NCBI GenBank assembly: GCA_009889585.1
Contig: WUQV01000256.1
Location: 1 to 17,955 of the forward strand
Reading direction: 5' to 3'
Length of the DNA: 17,955 nucleotides
From: Candidatus Bathyarchaeota archaeon
Lineage (GTDB): Archaea; Thermoproteota; Bathyarchaeia; Bathyarchaeales; WUQV01
Shown here: positions 1 through 5,908 of the stretch, piece after piece
Numbering within the stretch: the first letter of the stretch is position 1
Layout: each line of letters begins with the position of its first letter
Program-made: the position numbers and the translations under genes
The notes under the pieces: generated by a model
Database searches by the model: none
Seen by the model: only the letters and a program-made list of their open reading frames with translations
Told to the model about the DNA's origin: nothing

Positions 1-2
1 GG

Positions 3-176
3 TACGTTCAAGAGATGAAGGAATTCCTTAATGGGTACTTCAGTAGGATGGGGTTCCTTCATGGGGAGTGCTTCTATGGAGGGAAGTGCGAACCAAGGGA
101 GGCAGTCATTGAAGACATAGTGGAGACGCGTTATGATATTATCGAAAGGGGGAAGAGGATCGTAGGCATGAAGTAA
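3..176 (+). CDS. C-terminal end of an unrecognised protein (partial)
   Basis: An open frame enters from the left edge and runs for 57 codons to a TAA. The visible tail is charged and probably helical. It contains two cysteines in the context ECFYGGKCEP, followed by a run rich in Glu, Arg and Ile that ends KRIVGMK. A pair of Cys four residues apart could help bind a metal, but no family is recognised from so short a piece. Codon use resembles the chromosomal genes in this window, and the frame has no competing open frame on this strand. It is followed by about 200 bases of AT-rich intergenic DNA, so it is the last gene of its unit. Confidence 0.6.
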   Translation, partial: YVQEMKEFLNGYFSRMGFLHGECFYGGKCEPREAVIEDIVETRYDIIERGKRIVGMK

Positions 177-350
177 GTTCTTTTAATCCACTTTCGAGGT
201 GAAACTTGAATTTATGATTTCCTTTTCTTAAAAGCTTTCAATCCCCCTTGATATTAAGCAAAGGCTAAAGCCGCAGCAGCCGTGTTTAATAGCCCATCGT
301 TTTCGATTCTTCCTTGAGATGAGACCAGCGGGCACGATGAATGGTTCTTA

Positions 351-366
351 AAACTTTTTATACTTA
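351..366 (+). promoter_or_regulatory. TATA-box promoter of the retropepsin-like gene
   Basis: The run aaactttttatacttaga contains an archaeal TATA element (tttttata, centred near 358) preceded by an A-rich BRE-like stretch. A start point about 26 bases downstream would fall near 384. That leaves the TTG at 382 outside the transcript and favours the ATG at 394 as the start codon. Confidence 0.55.
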
Positions 367-393
367 GATTCAAACTACTTATTGGGCGTATTT

Positions 394-771
394 ATGGTTA
401 AGGTTAGCGATAAAGTTAGGATATTTAGCTGCAAAAAATGCGTTGTAGTGGAAGCTTTATTTAATACTGGATCTGGTAGGAGCTACGTTAGTGATCGTAT
501 AGCTCAAGAGCTAGGTTACGAGCTTTATGATAAGCCGAGGAGGGTGCAACTTGCTGTCAAGGATTTAAAGGCTGAAGTTATAGGCTACGTGCCAGCTGTC
601 GATTTAGAGATAGCTGGTTATATGCTTCCATCGAAGGAAACGTTAGATGTAATTAAGGATTTATTTGTTGATGCAATAATAGGGTTGAATATAATAGAGC
701 CTTACGGTATAACGTTTGAAAGAGATAGGATTAGGTTTAAGGAGTATCCGCCGAGGACTTACCTCATATAA
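394..771 (+). CDS. Retropepsin-like (clan AA aspartyl protease fold) protein with NTG active site
   Basis: This is a small single-domain protein of about 125 residues. It has the two landmarks of the retropepsin-like fold: an active-site turn ALFNTGSGRSYVSD in the first third and the C-terminal strand-turn DAIIGLNIIEPYGI. In active family members the first motif reads D-[ST]-G; here the catalytic Asp is Asn (NTG). It is therefore predicted to keep the fold but not ordinary protease activity, unless the Asn is deamidated or the pairing differs. The frame also opens at a TTG at 382, but the TATA box position favours the ATG at 394. No signal peptide or membrane helix is seen, so it is likely cytoplasmic. 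It stands alone. A second NTG protein of the same fold is encoded at 6647-7075. Confidence 0.75.
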   Translation: MVKVSDKVRIFSCKKCVVVEALFNTGSGRSYVSDRIAQELGYELYDKPRRVQLAVKDLKAEVIGYVPAVDLEIAGYMLPSKETLDVIKDLFVDAIIGLNIIEPYGITFERDRIRFKEYPPRTYLI

Positions 772-866
772 ATCTTACTTTAATCCGTTATAATTGCGAG
801 CATATTTCCCCAAAGGAATTTTACGATTATATGACTGAAGGGGCTCCTATCGGAGATGCCGTCACT

Positions 867-1059
867 GTGAACTACCCCTCCCTATCGGAAGGGGCTTCCT
901 GCTTCAACGACGACCTGCTAGCGTCTCCACAGGCTTGAATTCGGGCCGTCCCAGCCCTACTATGTCCCGCTTCAACTCCCCCTCGGCTTTACGGGATGCA
1001 GGGATTGAAGCGGCTTTACGCATCCCGACCTTATGCCTGCAGGTAGACGAAGAAGGCAT
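867..1059 (-). mobile_element. IS200/IS605-type relic: tnpB 3' end plus right-end hairpin
   Basis: Read on the minus strand, bases 1059-904 form a short open frame whose end (with RPEFKPVETLAGRR before the stop) resembles the variable C-terminal tails of archaeal TnpB proteins. It is followed by the sequence GGAAGCCCC, a hairpin over 875-894 and GGGGTAGTTCAC, the typical right-end/omega-RNA 3' end of these elements. No zinc-finger or RuvC-like residues of TnpB remain, and no TnpA is present, so this is a decayed remnant. The last 32 bases are nearly identical to 5239-5270 (one extra base). The call rests on recognising this ending from established IS605 elements, not on a search. Confidence 0.6.
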
Positions 1060-1222
1060 AAAGAAAGAAAAATATAAGCGCATCTGCTTTCATCCCCCAG
1101 CTTACGCAAGGGGACTTCCCGCCGATGTAGTTAAACGAACATTCAGCGGCGCCGAAGAATGGTTGAATGACCCGTATTTGCCGCCGGAGTTTAGCTATTT
1201 TCGGGATGAGCTCGCCCCTTAG
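1043..1222 (+). pseudogene. Possible 5'-truncated open frame, unknown
   Basis: A plus-strand frame is open from 935 to 1222, but its first third lies antisense to the IS605 relic and is probably not coding. From about 1043 the composition changes. The last 59 codons read like a genuine soluble protein tail, with a proline- and aromatic-rich section (FHPPAYARGLPADVV, then WLNDPYLPPEFSYF). No start codon or ribosome site is convincing in this part. A plausible reading is that the 5' end was lost when the IS605 element arrived. A competing 64-codon minus-strand frame (1225-1031) is less protein-like. Confidence 0.3.
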
Positions 1223-1258
1223 CATGACTTGATCATGAAAAAGTTTTCAAAATTAATA

Positions 1259-1293
1259 GGCTGTCGGAAAACCCTAGGCATAAACGTAGGCAT
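1259..1293 (+). repeat. Left terminal inverted repeat of the 1.24-kb element
   Basis: It begins GGCTGTCGGAAAACCCTAGG and ends ACGTAGGCAT. Its reverse complement is found at 2466-2501 with 34 of 36 aligned positions identical. Confidence 0.8.
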
Positions 1294-1471
1294 ACCTTAC
1301 TCATTTACAAAGTTGGCAAGGGTTAAATGGTAGTCTGACGGTGATGAAGAAGCCATGTTAGGCTATGCCCTCGCAAGGCGTCATACTTCGAGCACGGCTA
1401 GATGTTTCATCCATCAGGCCATTTCCACGCCCTGCCATTATGACCTCCGCTAGAACCTGAACTCATCGATG

Positions 1472-1636
1472 CTAGTCATTGGATTCCTTCTCCCTATCCT
1501 TGCTGCCGCCAAGGCCGCTTAAAAGCATGGCTATGAGAGATAATGAAGCGTAAACTGTAACCCACCTCACCTTCACCATCTTTAAGCCTAGTTCATCCTT
1601 CAACCTCGAAATGATCCTCTCAACCGAGCCTGTTAG
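1472..1636 (-). pseudogene. Transposase C-terminal fragment
   Basis: On the minus strand 54 codons end in a TAG at 1474-1472. They read like the end of a DDE-type insertion-sequence transposase: VERIISRLKDELGLK, then the helix VTVYASLSLIAMLLSGLGG and a charged tail. The pattern V-E-R-x-[IF]-x-R-L-K followed by a hydrophobic last helix is common in archaeal IS4/IS5-like transposases. The catalytic core is missing: a TAG stop lies immediately upstream, and about 45 bases further on the acetyltransferase gene ends. The fragment itself carries no stop or frameshift, so the truncation may be fairly recent. Confidence 0.55.
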
Positions 1637-1681
1637 CTAATAAATACTCTATACAGAATCTCTTAGGCAAGAAGCTTAGAA

Positions 1682-2434
1682 TTATTTAAGTGAAAGTCGC
1701 ATCCAACATAACGTTGCATGCTCAAGTTGAATCTCTTTATCTACAATAAACCCCTCTTTAAGATAGAAATGGAAAGCAGGTGTATCGCGAGCAGTAATAA
1801 GTATAATACCACTATACTCCCTTTGTTTAGCTTCATTATATAGGAAATGTAACATTTTACGACCATAACCCTGCCTTTGATACTCTGGTAATGTTCCCAA
1901 GATGGCAAGTTCTAGATAACGCTTCACATACTTTGGCCTATAAGACGTCATAAGATGCATTCTATCGCGTGACGGAATCTCTTTTAACATTTCTCTGCGA
2001 ATAATCCATAACTCTCTTACATGCTTTAATAATACGTAGGCTATAGGAAAGATAGATCGTATTAATACGGATAGAGGATATTTACACTTAGAATCAACTG
2101 AGATAGAAGCACAGATAAGTCTATTATCCACTCGGATACCGTATAGTAAGACACTTCTATTACTCAAATTAAAATCTAAAAGAAATTTCATAAACGACTT
2201 TAAGACTTCTGGACTAGTATACAAAATCGATATGAAGGGGTAATTAGCAAAAGCCTTAATGTATAAATCGAGTAACTCTGCTCTAATCGATGGATTAAAA
2301 GGATCTAATTTTACAATTAAACAGTCATTCGCTAATCCATCCATCATTAATTCACTATTAGTTATCCTTCCATTTAACTCAGGGGCTACCTTGACCACAG
2401 TAGATTTATGCCTCCCTAAGGAGAGGGCTGACAT
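1682..2434 (-). CDS. GNAT-family N-acetyltransferase
   Basis: This 250-residue protein has a Gcn5-related acetyltransferase domain in its C-terminal half. Motif A is at residues 175-195 (LAILGTLPEYQRQGYGRK, with the acetyl-CoA pyrophosphate-binding Q-R-Q-G-Y-G at 186-191). The later FYLKEGF at 223-229 is the usual beta6/beta7 signature. The first 110 residues are probably a degenerate GNAT half or a specificity region. The acyl acceptor cannot be told. The ATG at 2434 lies 27 bases from the centre of a TATA box, so the mRNA is probably leaderless. The gene is clearly more AT-rich than its neighbours and uses many ATA and AGA codons, which suggests transfer. It sits inside a transposon-like element in place of most of the transposase and appears intact. 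Confidence 0.85.
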   Translation of the reverse strand: MSALSLGRHKSTVVKVAPELNGRITNSELMMDGLANDCLIVKLDPFNPSIRAELLDLYIKAFANYPFISILYTSPEVLKSFMKFLLDFNLSNRSVLLYGIRVDNRLICASISVDSKCKYPLSVLIRSIFPIAYVLLKHVRELWIIRREMLKEIPSRDRMHLMTSYRPKYVKRYLELAILGTLPEYQRQGYGRKMLHFLYNEAKQREYSGIILITARDTPAFHFYLKEGFIVDKEIQLEHATLCWMRLSLK

Positions 2435-2457
2435 GGGCTATACTTAGCGAGGATTAG

Positions 2458-2464
2458 ATATAAG
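2458..2464 (-). promoter_or_regulatory. TATA box of the GNAT gene
   Basis: Minus-strand CTTATAT is centred 27 bases upstream of the ATG at 2434, so transcription should begin at or next to the start codon. It lies just inside the right inverted repeat, so the promoter travels with the element. Confidence 0.6.
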
Positions 2465-2465
2465 C

Positions 2466-2501
2466 ATGCCTACGTTTATACCTAGGGTTTTCCCGACAGC
2501 C
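2466..2501 (-). repeat. Right terminal inverted repeat of the 1.24-kb element
   Basis: It ends GGGTTTTCCCGACAGCC on the plus strand and is the inverted partner of 1259-1293. Confidence 0.8.
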
Positions 2502-2579
2502 GTAGAAGTAGCTATGAATTGCTTAAAGAATTGATCCATGAGGCCAAGGGAATGAGGTTGATCGTTTATCTAGATAATA

Positions 2580-2787
2580 GGCTGTCGGAAAATGCCTAGG
2601 CTATTCGTTCCTTCCTCACGACCTCGTATTGATCCTTTTGCGCTGGCGTTCGATCGACACCCTCCTTATCCCCCTCCTTTATGTCAAAGGCCCTGACCAC
2701 TTCTATCGGGATGGTCACCATGAAGCTTCCGGATGGCCTGATGAGGCGCGAGGAAGAATGGAATCGGTTAAGCATTTTCCAACAGCC
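2580..2787. mobile_element. 208-bp inverted-repeat (MITE-like) element carrying an AbrB-like frame
   Basis: The left end GGCTGTCGGAAAATGC (2580) and the right end GCATTTTCCAACAGCC (ending 2787) are inverted repeats with one mismatch over 16 bases. The element is flanked by TA on both sides. The first 13 bases match the ends of the 1.24-kb element 79 bp upstream, so both probably used the same transposase. No transposase sequence fits inside 208 bp. The interior is instead one short open frame on the minus strand that starts in one repeat and stops just inside the other. Confidence 0.65.
2596..2775 (-). CDS. AbrB/SpoVT-like DNA-binding domain protein, element-encoded
   Basis: This is a 59-residue frame on the minus strand. 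The ATG lies in the right-hand inverted repeat and the TAG just inside the left-hand end. Residues 9-32 read as a swapped-hairpin AbrB domain: RLIRPSGSFMVTIPIEVVRA followed by FDIKEGD. This is the usual S-x-x-V-T-I-P-x-E-V-V-x-x-x-x-[IL]-x-x-G-D pattern of VapB/MazE-type antitoxins and AbrB regulators. The second half (charged, with DQYEVVRKE) follows the final beta strand loosely. The protein could bind the element ends, act as an orphan antitoxin, or be a fossil. No ribosome site is evident before the ATG, and no toxin gene is adjacent. Confidence 0.45.
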   Translation of the reverse strand: MLNRFHSSSRLIRPSGSFMVTIPIEVVRAFDIKEGDKEGVDRTPAQKDQYEVVRKERIA

Positions 2788-2855
2788 TATAGATGATTTT
2801 GAGAAGTTAAAGGATTTCCTCCTTCTGCCAATCTATCGAAAGGATGGAGCGCATT

Positions 2856-2866
2856 CTTAAAGCTTT
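2856..2866 (+). promoter_or_regulatory. Probable TATA element of the GPN GTPase gene
   Basis: The stretch cttaaagctttttt around 2856-2868 lies 25-30 bases before the TTG at 2889 and fits a leaderless transcript. A second TATA-like gtttaaac at 2873-2880 is too close to the start codon for normal spacing. Confidence 0.4.
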
Positions 2867-2888
2867 TTTCGACGTTTAAACTTCTGCG

Positions 2889-3623
2889 TTGGGCTACGTC
2901 ATACTTTTCATCGGGCCAGCTGGTTGTGGCAAGACTAGCTTAACGGCGGCGCTCGGCTCTTGGCTTAATGAAAGAGGCATAAGCGTAGCGTACGTGAACT
3001 TAGACGCTGGAGCCCTCGACCTTCCGTACGAACCTAACGTCGACGTAAGGAGGCGTTTTACGCTTGAGAGCATAATGCGAGAGGAAGGATTAGGGCCTAA
3101 CGGAGCCATGATAAAGGCGGCCGATTACCTCGTTGAAATAGCCGACGAGCTGGCCGAGGAGGTCAACGGCCTTAACATCGAGCTTGCCCTCATCGACACG
3201 CCTGGCCAAATGGAGGTATTCGTATTTAGGCCTTCAGGACCAGCTCTCGTCAAGGCTTTGCTCAAGGCTGGCTCTAGAACGGTTGCTTTGAACATGTTAG
3301 ACGCCACGATAACGTCAACGGCGACCGATTTAGTGGTAGCAGCGCTTCTTAGCGCAACGATACGGCTCAGGCTAGAAGTCCCGACGGTGCCTGTGGTGAA
3401 CAAGGTCGATGTAACGCGGCCTTCAATTGAACGAGAGGAGCTCATTAATCACGTTAAAGCTGAAGAATATGGCATTCTTTCGGATTTCGTTAGCTCACTC
3501 GCTAAGGCCTTAGATGTAATCGAGATAAGGGAGCCAATCCTCGTGTCGGCTAAGAAGGGCCTCGGGCTTGACATCTTATACGATAGGCTAATGGAAGTAT
3601 TCTGTGAGTGTGGGGAGGATTAA
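2889..3623 (+). CDS. GPN-loop GTPase
   Basis: This 244-residue P-loop GTPase belongs to the GPN (XAB1/Gpn) family, cytoplasmic homodimers conserved in archaea and eukaryotes. In eukaryotes they help assemble and import RNA polymerase II; the archaeal role is not settled. The Walker A motif GPAGCGKTS is at residues 9-17 and the family-defining GPN tripeptide at 69-71 (GLGPNGAMI). The switch II motif DTPGQ is at 103-107 and the base-specificity NKVD at 171-174. The length is normal for the family. The start is TTG, placed by the promoter and by the usual short lead-in to the first beta strand (GYVILFIGPAG). It stands as a single gene, convergent with the transporter downstream. Confidence 0.93.
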   Translation: MGYVILFIGPAGCGKTSLTAALGSWLNERGISVAYVNLDAGALDLPYEPNVDVRRRFTLESIMREEGLGPNGAMIKAADYLVEIADELAEEVNGLNIELALIDTPGQMEVFVFRPSGPALVKALLKAGSRTVALNMLDATITSTATDLVVAALLSATIRLRLEVPTVPVVNKVDVTRPSIEREELINHVKAEEYGILSDFVSSLAKALDVIEIREPILVSAKKGLGLDILYDRLMEVFCECGED

Positions 3624-3686
3624 TTAAGCTAATGCTCTAAAGCCGAGGGGCTTATGAGTAAAGCGACGTCGACCGTTGAGGTAAAC

Positions 3687-4910
3687 TCATTCCTCAAAAG
3701 TCTTAAGGAAGAATAAGACGGCTAAAGCGAAAAGGAAGCTGGAGACGATGAAAAGCGTTTGAAATCCATAAGAGGCTGCGACGATCCCTCCTATTAACGA
3801 ACCGACTATTAAGCCCAAGTTTAAGAAGGTGAAGTAAAGTCCTCCCTTTCCCTCAGGGGATGTCATCATCGAGACGTAGTTGCCAGCTACGTCGAATAAA
3901 GCCCAAGCGGCCCCGAATGAGATCAAGATGGCGCAGCTTAAGTACAAGGGGTAGGGGCTAATGAGGGCCGTTACTAACGTCAAGAGGAGAGCAGCGATAC
4001 AACGGATGGCGCAAGCGATCGTCATGGCATTTGCCCCAGCTGCTTTGCTTAACGTAAGGCGCGTTAGCGCCTCCATCAACGAGCTTAAGAAGAACAACCA
4101 AAAGACGGTTTGAGGGCTAATGAAGATACTCCTGAAGAATACTGGCAGTTGAATGGAGATAATGCCTGTGGCAAATGAAAATGCAAACGTCCCTATGAGG
4201 AATTCATTAAACCTCGTCTTAATTAAGTGGATTATATCTTGCGCTGCATATCGTGCATAAATAGGGTTCTCCAATAGATGTAGCGATAGGGAGGTTCTAT
4301 CAATAGTGCTTATTGATCGATCGATGGAGATTATTTTTCTCTCTAATAATATTGGAGGGTCGTAAATCAATAAGAGTGAGAGGATTGAAGCTATTAAGGA
4401 TAGGGTTCCGCAAAGCAAGAGCAAGCCCTCGTAACCTAAGTAAGGGATGGCGAAGGCGCCGATGAGCAATCCATTGGCCCAAGCTAACGTCTTAACGAAA
4501 GTACATGCACCGATTACGTTTCTCCATCTTTCCCAAGGGCTCCATTCGGCTAAGAGGATGCTGATGACCGGCCTAGCAGCGGCGTAAAAAAGGCCTTGGA
4601 TAGCGTAAACGGCTAGAAACATCATGGCTTCCTTAGGCAGAATCAATAGGATCGTGATTAAACCTGAGAGCAGGAACGACGACGTGACGAAGGGCTTGTA
4701 CCTTTTGCATTGATCGCAAAGCTGCCCGAATGCGGCTGAGGATAAAGCTGAGAAAAGGGCCCAGGCGAATCGAAGGGCTCCTACGTAAATCGGGCCTTGT
4801 TCAAGGACGATAACGGCATATAATGGTATGAGGATGGAAAGCGTTCCAAAGGCGATTTCCTGAGGGACGAAGGCCGCTAGCCAAGTCTTATTGAATTCGT
4901 GACGGCTCAA
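3687..4910 (-). CDS. MFS-type membrane transporter
   Basis: This is a 407-residue, strongly hydrophobic protein with about twelve predicted membrane helices in two six-helix halves. A polar loop of some 50 residues around 195-245 (SIDRSISTIDRTSLSLHLLE onward) separates them. The cytoplasmic loop after helix 2, GQLCDQCKRYKP, corresponds to the G-x-x-x-D-x-x-x-R-[RK] loop typical of the major facilitator superfamily, and a weaker copy (TRLTLSKAAG) follows in the second half. The substrate cannot be read; drug or sugar exporters have this layout. It starts at a TTG at 4910 and has no nearby partner. Its 3' end faces the GPN GTPase gene 63 bp away. Confidence 0.85.
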   Translation of the reverse strand: MSRHEFNKTWLAAFVPQEIAFGTLSILIPLYAVIVLEQGPIYVGALRFAWALFSALSSAAFGQLCDQCKRYKPFVTSSFLLSGLITILLILPKEAMMFLAVYAIQGLFYAAARPVISILLAEWSPWERWRNVIGACTFVKTLAWANGLLIGAFAIPYLGYEGLLLLCGTLSLIASILSLLLIYDPPILLERKIISIDRSISTIDRTSLSLHLLENPIYARYAAQDIIHLIKTRFNEFLIGTFAFSFATGIISIQLPVFFRSIFISPQTVFWLFFLSSLMEALTRLTLSKAAGANAMTIACAIRCIAALLLTLVTALISPYPLYLSCAILISFGAAWALFDVAGNYVSMMTSPEGKGGLYFTFLNLGLIVGSLIGGIVAASYGFQTLFIVSSFLFALAVLFFLKTFEE

Positions 4911-5238
4911 GGGTGGGATGAAAGGCTTGTGCCGTGTTCAAAAGCCTTGTTAAGTATTGGCGATATCTCAAGGTAATATGAACGATTTAGGTGAATTCAT
5001 CGGCTTTTAAAGCTTCCTTAGAAATCGTCGAAAATCCATAAACGGCGATGTAAACTAAAGACGATCCGTCTTAGCTTAAAAGGCTGGGATACCTCGATGC
5101 TTTCAAGAGGGAAAGCGTGAGTTCCCTTTTAACCCTTAAAAAGCTAACTCATAAATCGTTACGTGGACTTCTTTAACGAACGCGTTCATCCTTAAGGAAC
5201 CTAAAGATGCTCGCTACTCTATTCACATGGACGTATTA
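4911..5238. other. Intergenic stretch without a recognisable gene
   Basis: About 330 AT-rich bases separate the transporter start from the hairpin island. No open frame looks coding. A 9-bp sequence AACGATTTA near 4981 recurs inverted near 5151, but with too wide a gap to be meaningful alone. The last 20 bases before 5239 occupy the guide position if the adjoining RNA is omega-RNA-like. Confidence 0.5.
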
Positions 5239-5426
5239 GTGAACTACCCCTCCCTATCGGAGGGGCTTCCAGCGTTTAGAGTAGGCTTTACGCCTATCTC
5301 CTCATCTGCTGGTTCGGGGGTTTACGTCCCCCATCCCATGCGTTAAAGAGGCGCATGTGCTACGTTCGCACGAGCTCCCTTCCACCGATTTTCGGGCAAC
5401 GTGCCCACGTGAACGTCCCGAAAATC
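5239..5426 (-). ncRNA. Structured omega-RNA-like transcript with IS605 right-end hairpin, no tnpB
   Basis: A minus-strand TATA box (5441-5450) predicts transcription starting near 5420-5426. That is exactly where a strong stem begins: GATTTTCGGG (5426-5417) pairs perfectly with CCCGAAAATC (5396-5387). Further hairpins follow: GTGC/GCAC, GGGGG/CCCCC, TAGGC/GCCTA, and finally CCCCTCC/GGGAGGGG inside GGAAGCCCC...GGGGTAGTTCAC, which ends at 5239. The ending is the typical 3' scaffold of TnpB-associated omega RNA and matches 867-899 except for one base. The middle part resembles the codons of a TnpB C-terminus, but no TnpB gene lies upstream. It is either a decayed element or an orphan guide-RNA-like gene; the guide position would be the bases just below 5239. 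Confidence 0.5.
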
Positions 5427-5440
5427 ATCAGAAGGCTAGG

Positions 5441-5450
5441 ATATTTAAAC
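5441..5450 (-). promoter_or_regulatory. TATA box for the hairpin-rich RNA
   Basis: Minus-strand GTTTAAATAT is centred about 20-26 bases ahead of the first base of the 10-bp stem that opens the predicted RNA. It lies between the two hairpin-rich segments. Confidence 0.5.
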
Positions 5451-5458
5451 CTTGACGT

Positions 5459-5493
5459 AATTCATCCCCACCTTACGGATGGGGTCTTCTTGC
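5459..5493 (-). mobile_element. Second IS605-type end hairpin
   Basis: Read on the minus strand this is GCAAGAAGACCCC, a short loop, GGGGATGAATT, the form taken by a different group of IS200/IS605 right ends. It closes the GC-rich segment 5494-5760 much as the first hairpin closes 5239-5426. No transposase or TnpB frame remains beside it. Confidence 0.45.
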
Positions 5494-5760
5494 GGATTTA
5501 GATAAAAGGTATCGCGGGCGCTATGTCCCACGTAACCAACACTTAACCTCATCGTAAGGCCGTTTCGCCTCCCTTGGTTAAGCTCTCTCTACGTGGGCTA
5601 TCGAGCGCCCGCGCCCGCCGTGTCCCGTGCCTGGGTAAGCCCTCCTTCATCGAAAGGCTAGCGCCCCCTCGGTCAAGTCCGTCAACACGAGCCTCCGAGA
5701 GGAGGTTCCGGCGGGGTTAAGGCGGTTTTATCGCCTTCTAACGGAGGGGCGAAGGTCAGG
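5494..5760. ncRNA. GC-rich structured segment, probable non-coding RNA, strand uncertain
   Basis: This stretch is far richer in G+C than the surrounding intergenic DNA and folds well on paper. A long nested hairpin spans 5515-5611: 8 bp (5515-5522 with 5604-5611), 8 bp (5527-5534 with 5590-5597) and 7 bp (5542-5548 with 5576-5582). Shorter stems lie at CCTC/GAGG near 5692-5702 and AAGGCG/CGCCTT near 5719-5738. In thermophilic archaea such islands usually mark RNA genes. I looked for conserved motifs of RNase P RNA (GAGGAAAGUCC, ACAGAA), SRP RNA (GGAAG...AGCAG) and 5S rRNA, and found none. The minus strand fits best because an IS605-type end follows at 5493-5459, but a plus-strand transcript is possible. 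Confidence 0.4.
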
Positions 5761-5908
5761 ATAAGCTTTCCGATTTTAATCATAGTATCGATGAGTTAAC
5801 GCTGAAATATATTACTGAAATTCCTTAAAGACCTTAACTTTCTCTATCTTTTCAGCTATTCGTCTAAAATTGCCTCATCTTTCTCCGAGGCTTAGGCTTT
5901 GGCTTCCT

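Larger units (their letters stand above)
1259..2501. mobile_element. Inverted-repeat-bounded element with truncated transposase and GNAT cargo
   Basis: A 35-base sequence at 1259-1293, beginning GGCTGTCGGAAAACCCTAGG, recurs inverted at 2466-2501 with one mismatch and one single-base indel, giving a 1243-bp element. Inside, the minus strand carries the tail of a transposase (1472-1636). The place where its N-terminal part should be holds an AT-rich acetyltransferase gene (1682-2434). No complete transposase is left, so the element could move only if a related enzyme acted in trans. The IS family is not certain. The repeat start GGCTGT(C/T)GGAAAA is shared with the element at 2580-2787, which has a TA duplication, as in IS630/Tc1-type elements. 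Confidence 0.7.
1235..2860 (+). pseudogene. Small gene interrupted twice by inverted-repeat elements (reconstructed)
   Basis: Three fragments of one plus-strand frame flank the two elements described below: 1235-1258, 2504-2579 and 2790-2860. Deleting the first element with two adjoining bases (1259-2503) and the second with one TA copy (2580-2789) joins them without a stop into a 56-residue protein. Its pieces read MKKFSKLI, then SYELLKELIHEAKGMRLIVY, then FEKLKDFLLLPIYRKDGAHS with a stop at 2858-2860. The second junction has a perfect TA duplication. At the first the right-hand TA reads GT, so that join is less certain. The product has helix-strand character and no family I recognise. It begins 12 bases after the stop of the preceding fragment. 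Confidence 0.4.

Noticed and set aside
935..1042. First third of the plus-strand frame 935-1222 as coding sequence
   Set aside because: It lies antisense to the tnpB-tail relic and has the composition of that relic, so only the later part was kept as a possible fragment.
2259..2447. 62-codon plus-strand frame opposite the GNAT gene
   Set aside because: It is a shadow of the acetyltransferase, which has the motif, length and promoter evidence.
5494..5760. RNase P RNA, SRP RNA or 5S rRNA
   Set aside because: None of the conserved motifs I know for these RNAs appears on either strand, although a divergent form cannot be excluded without a covariance model.
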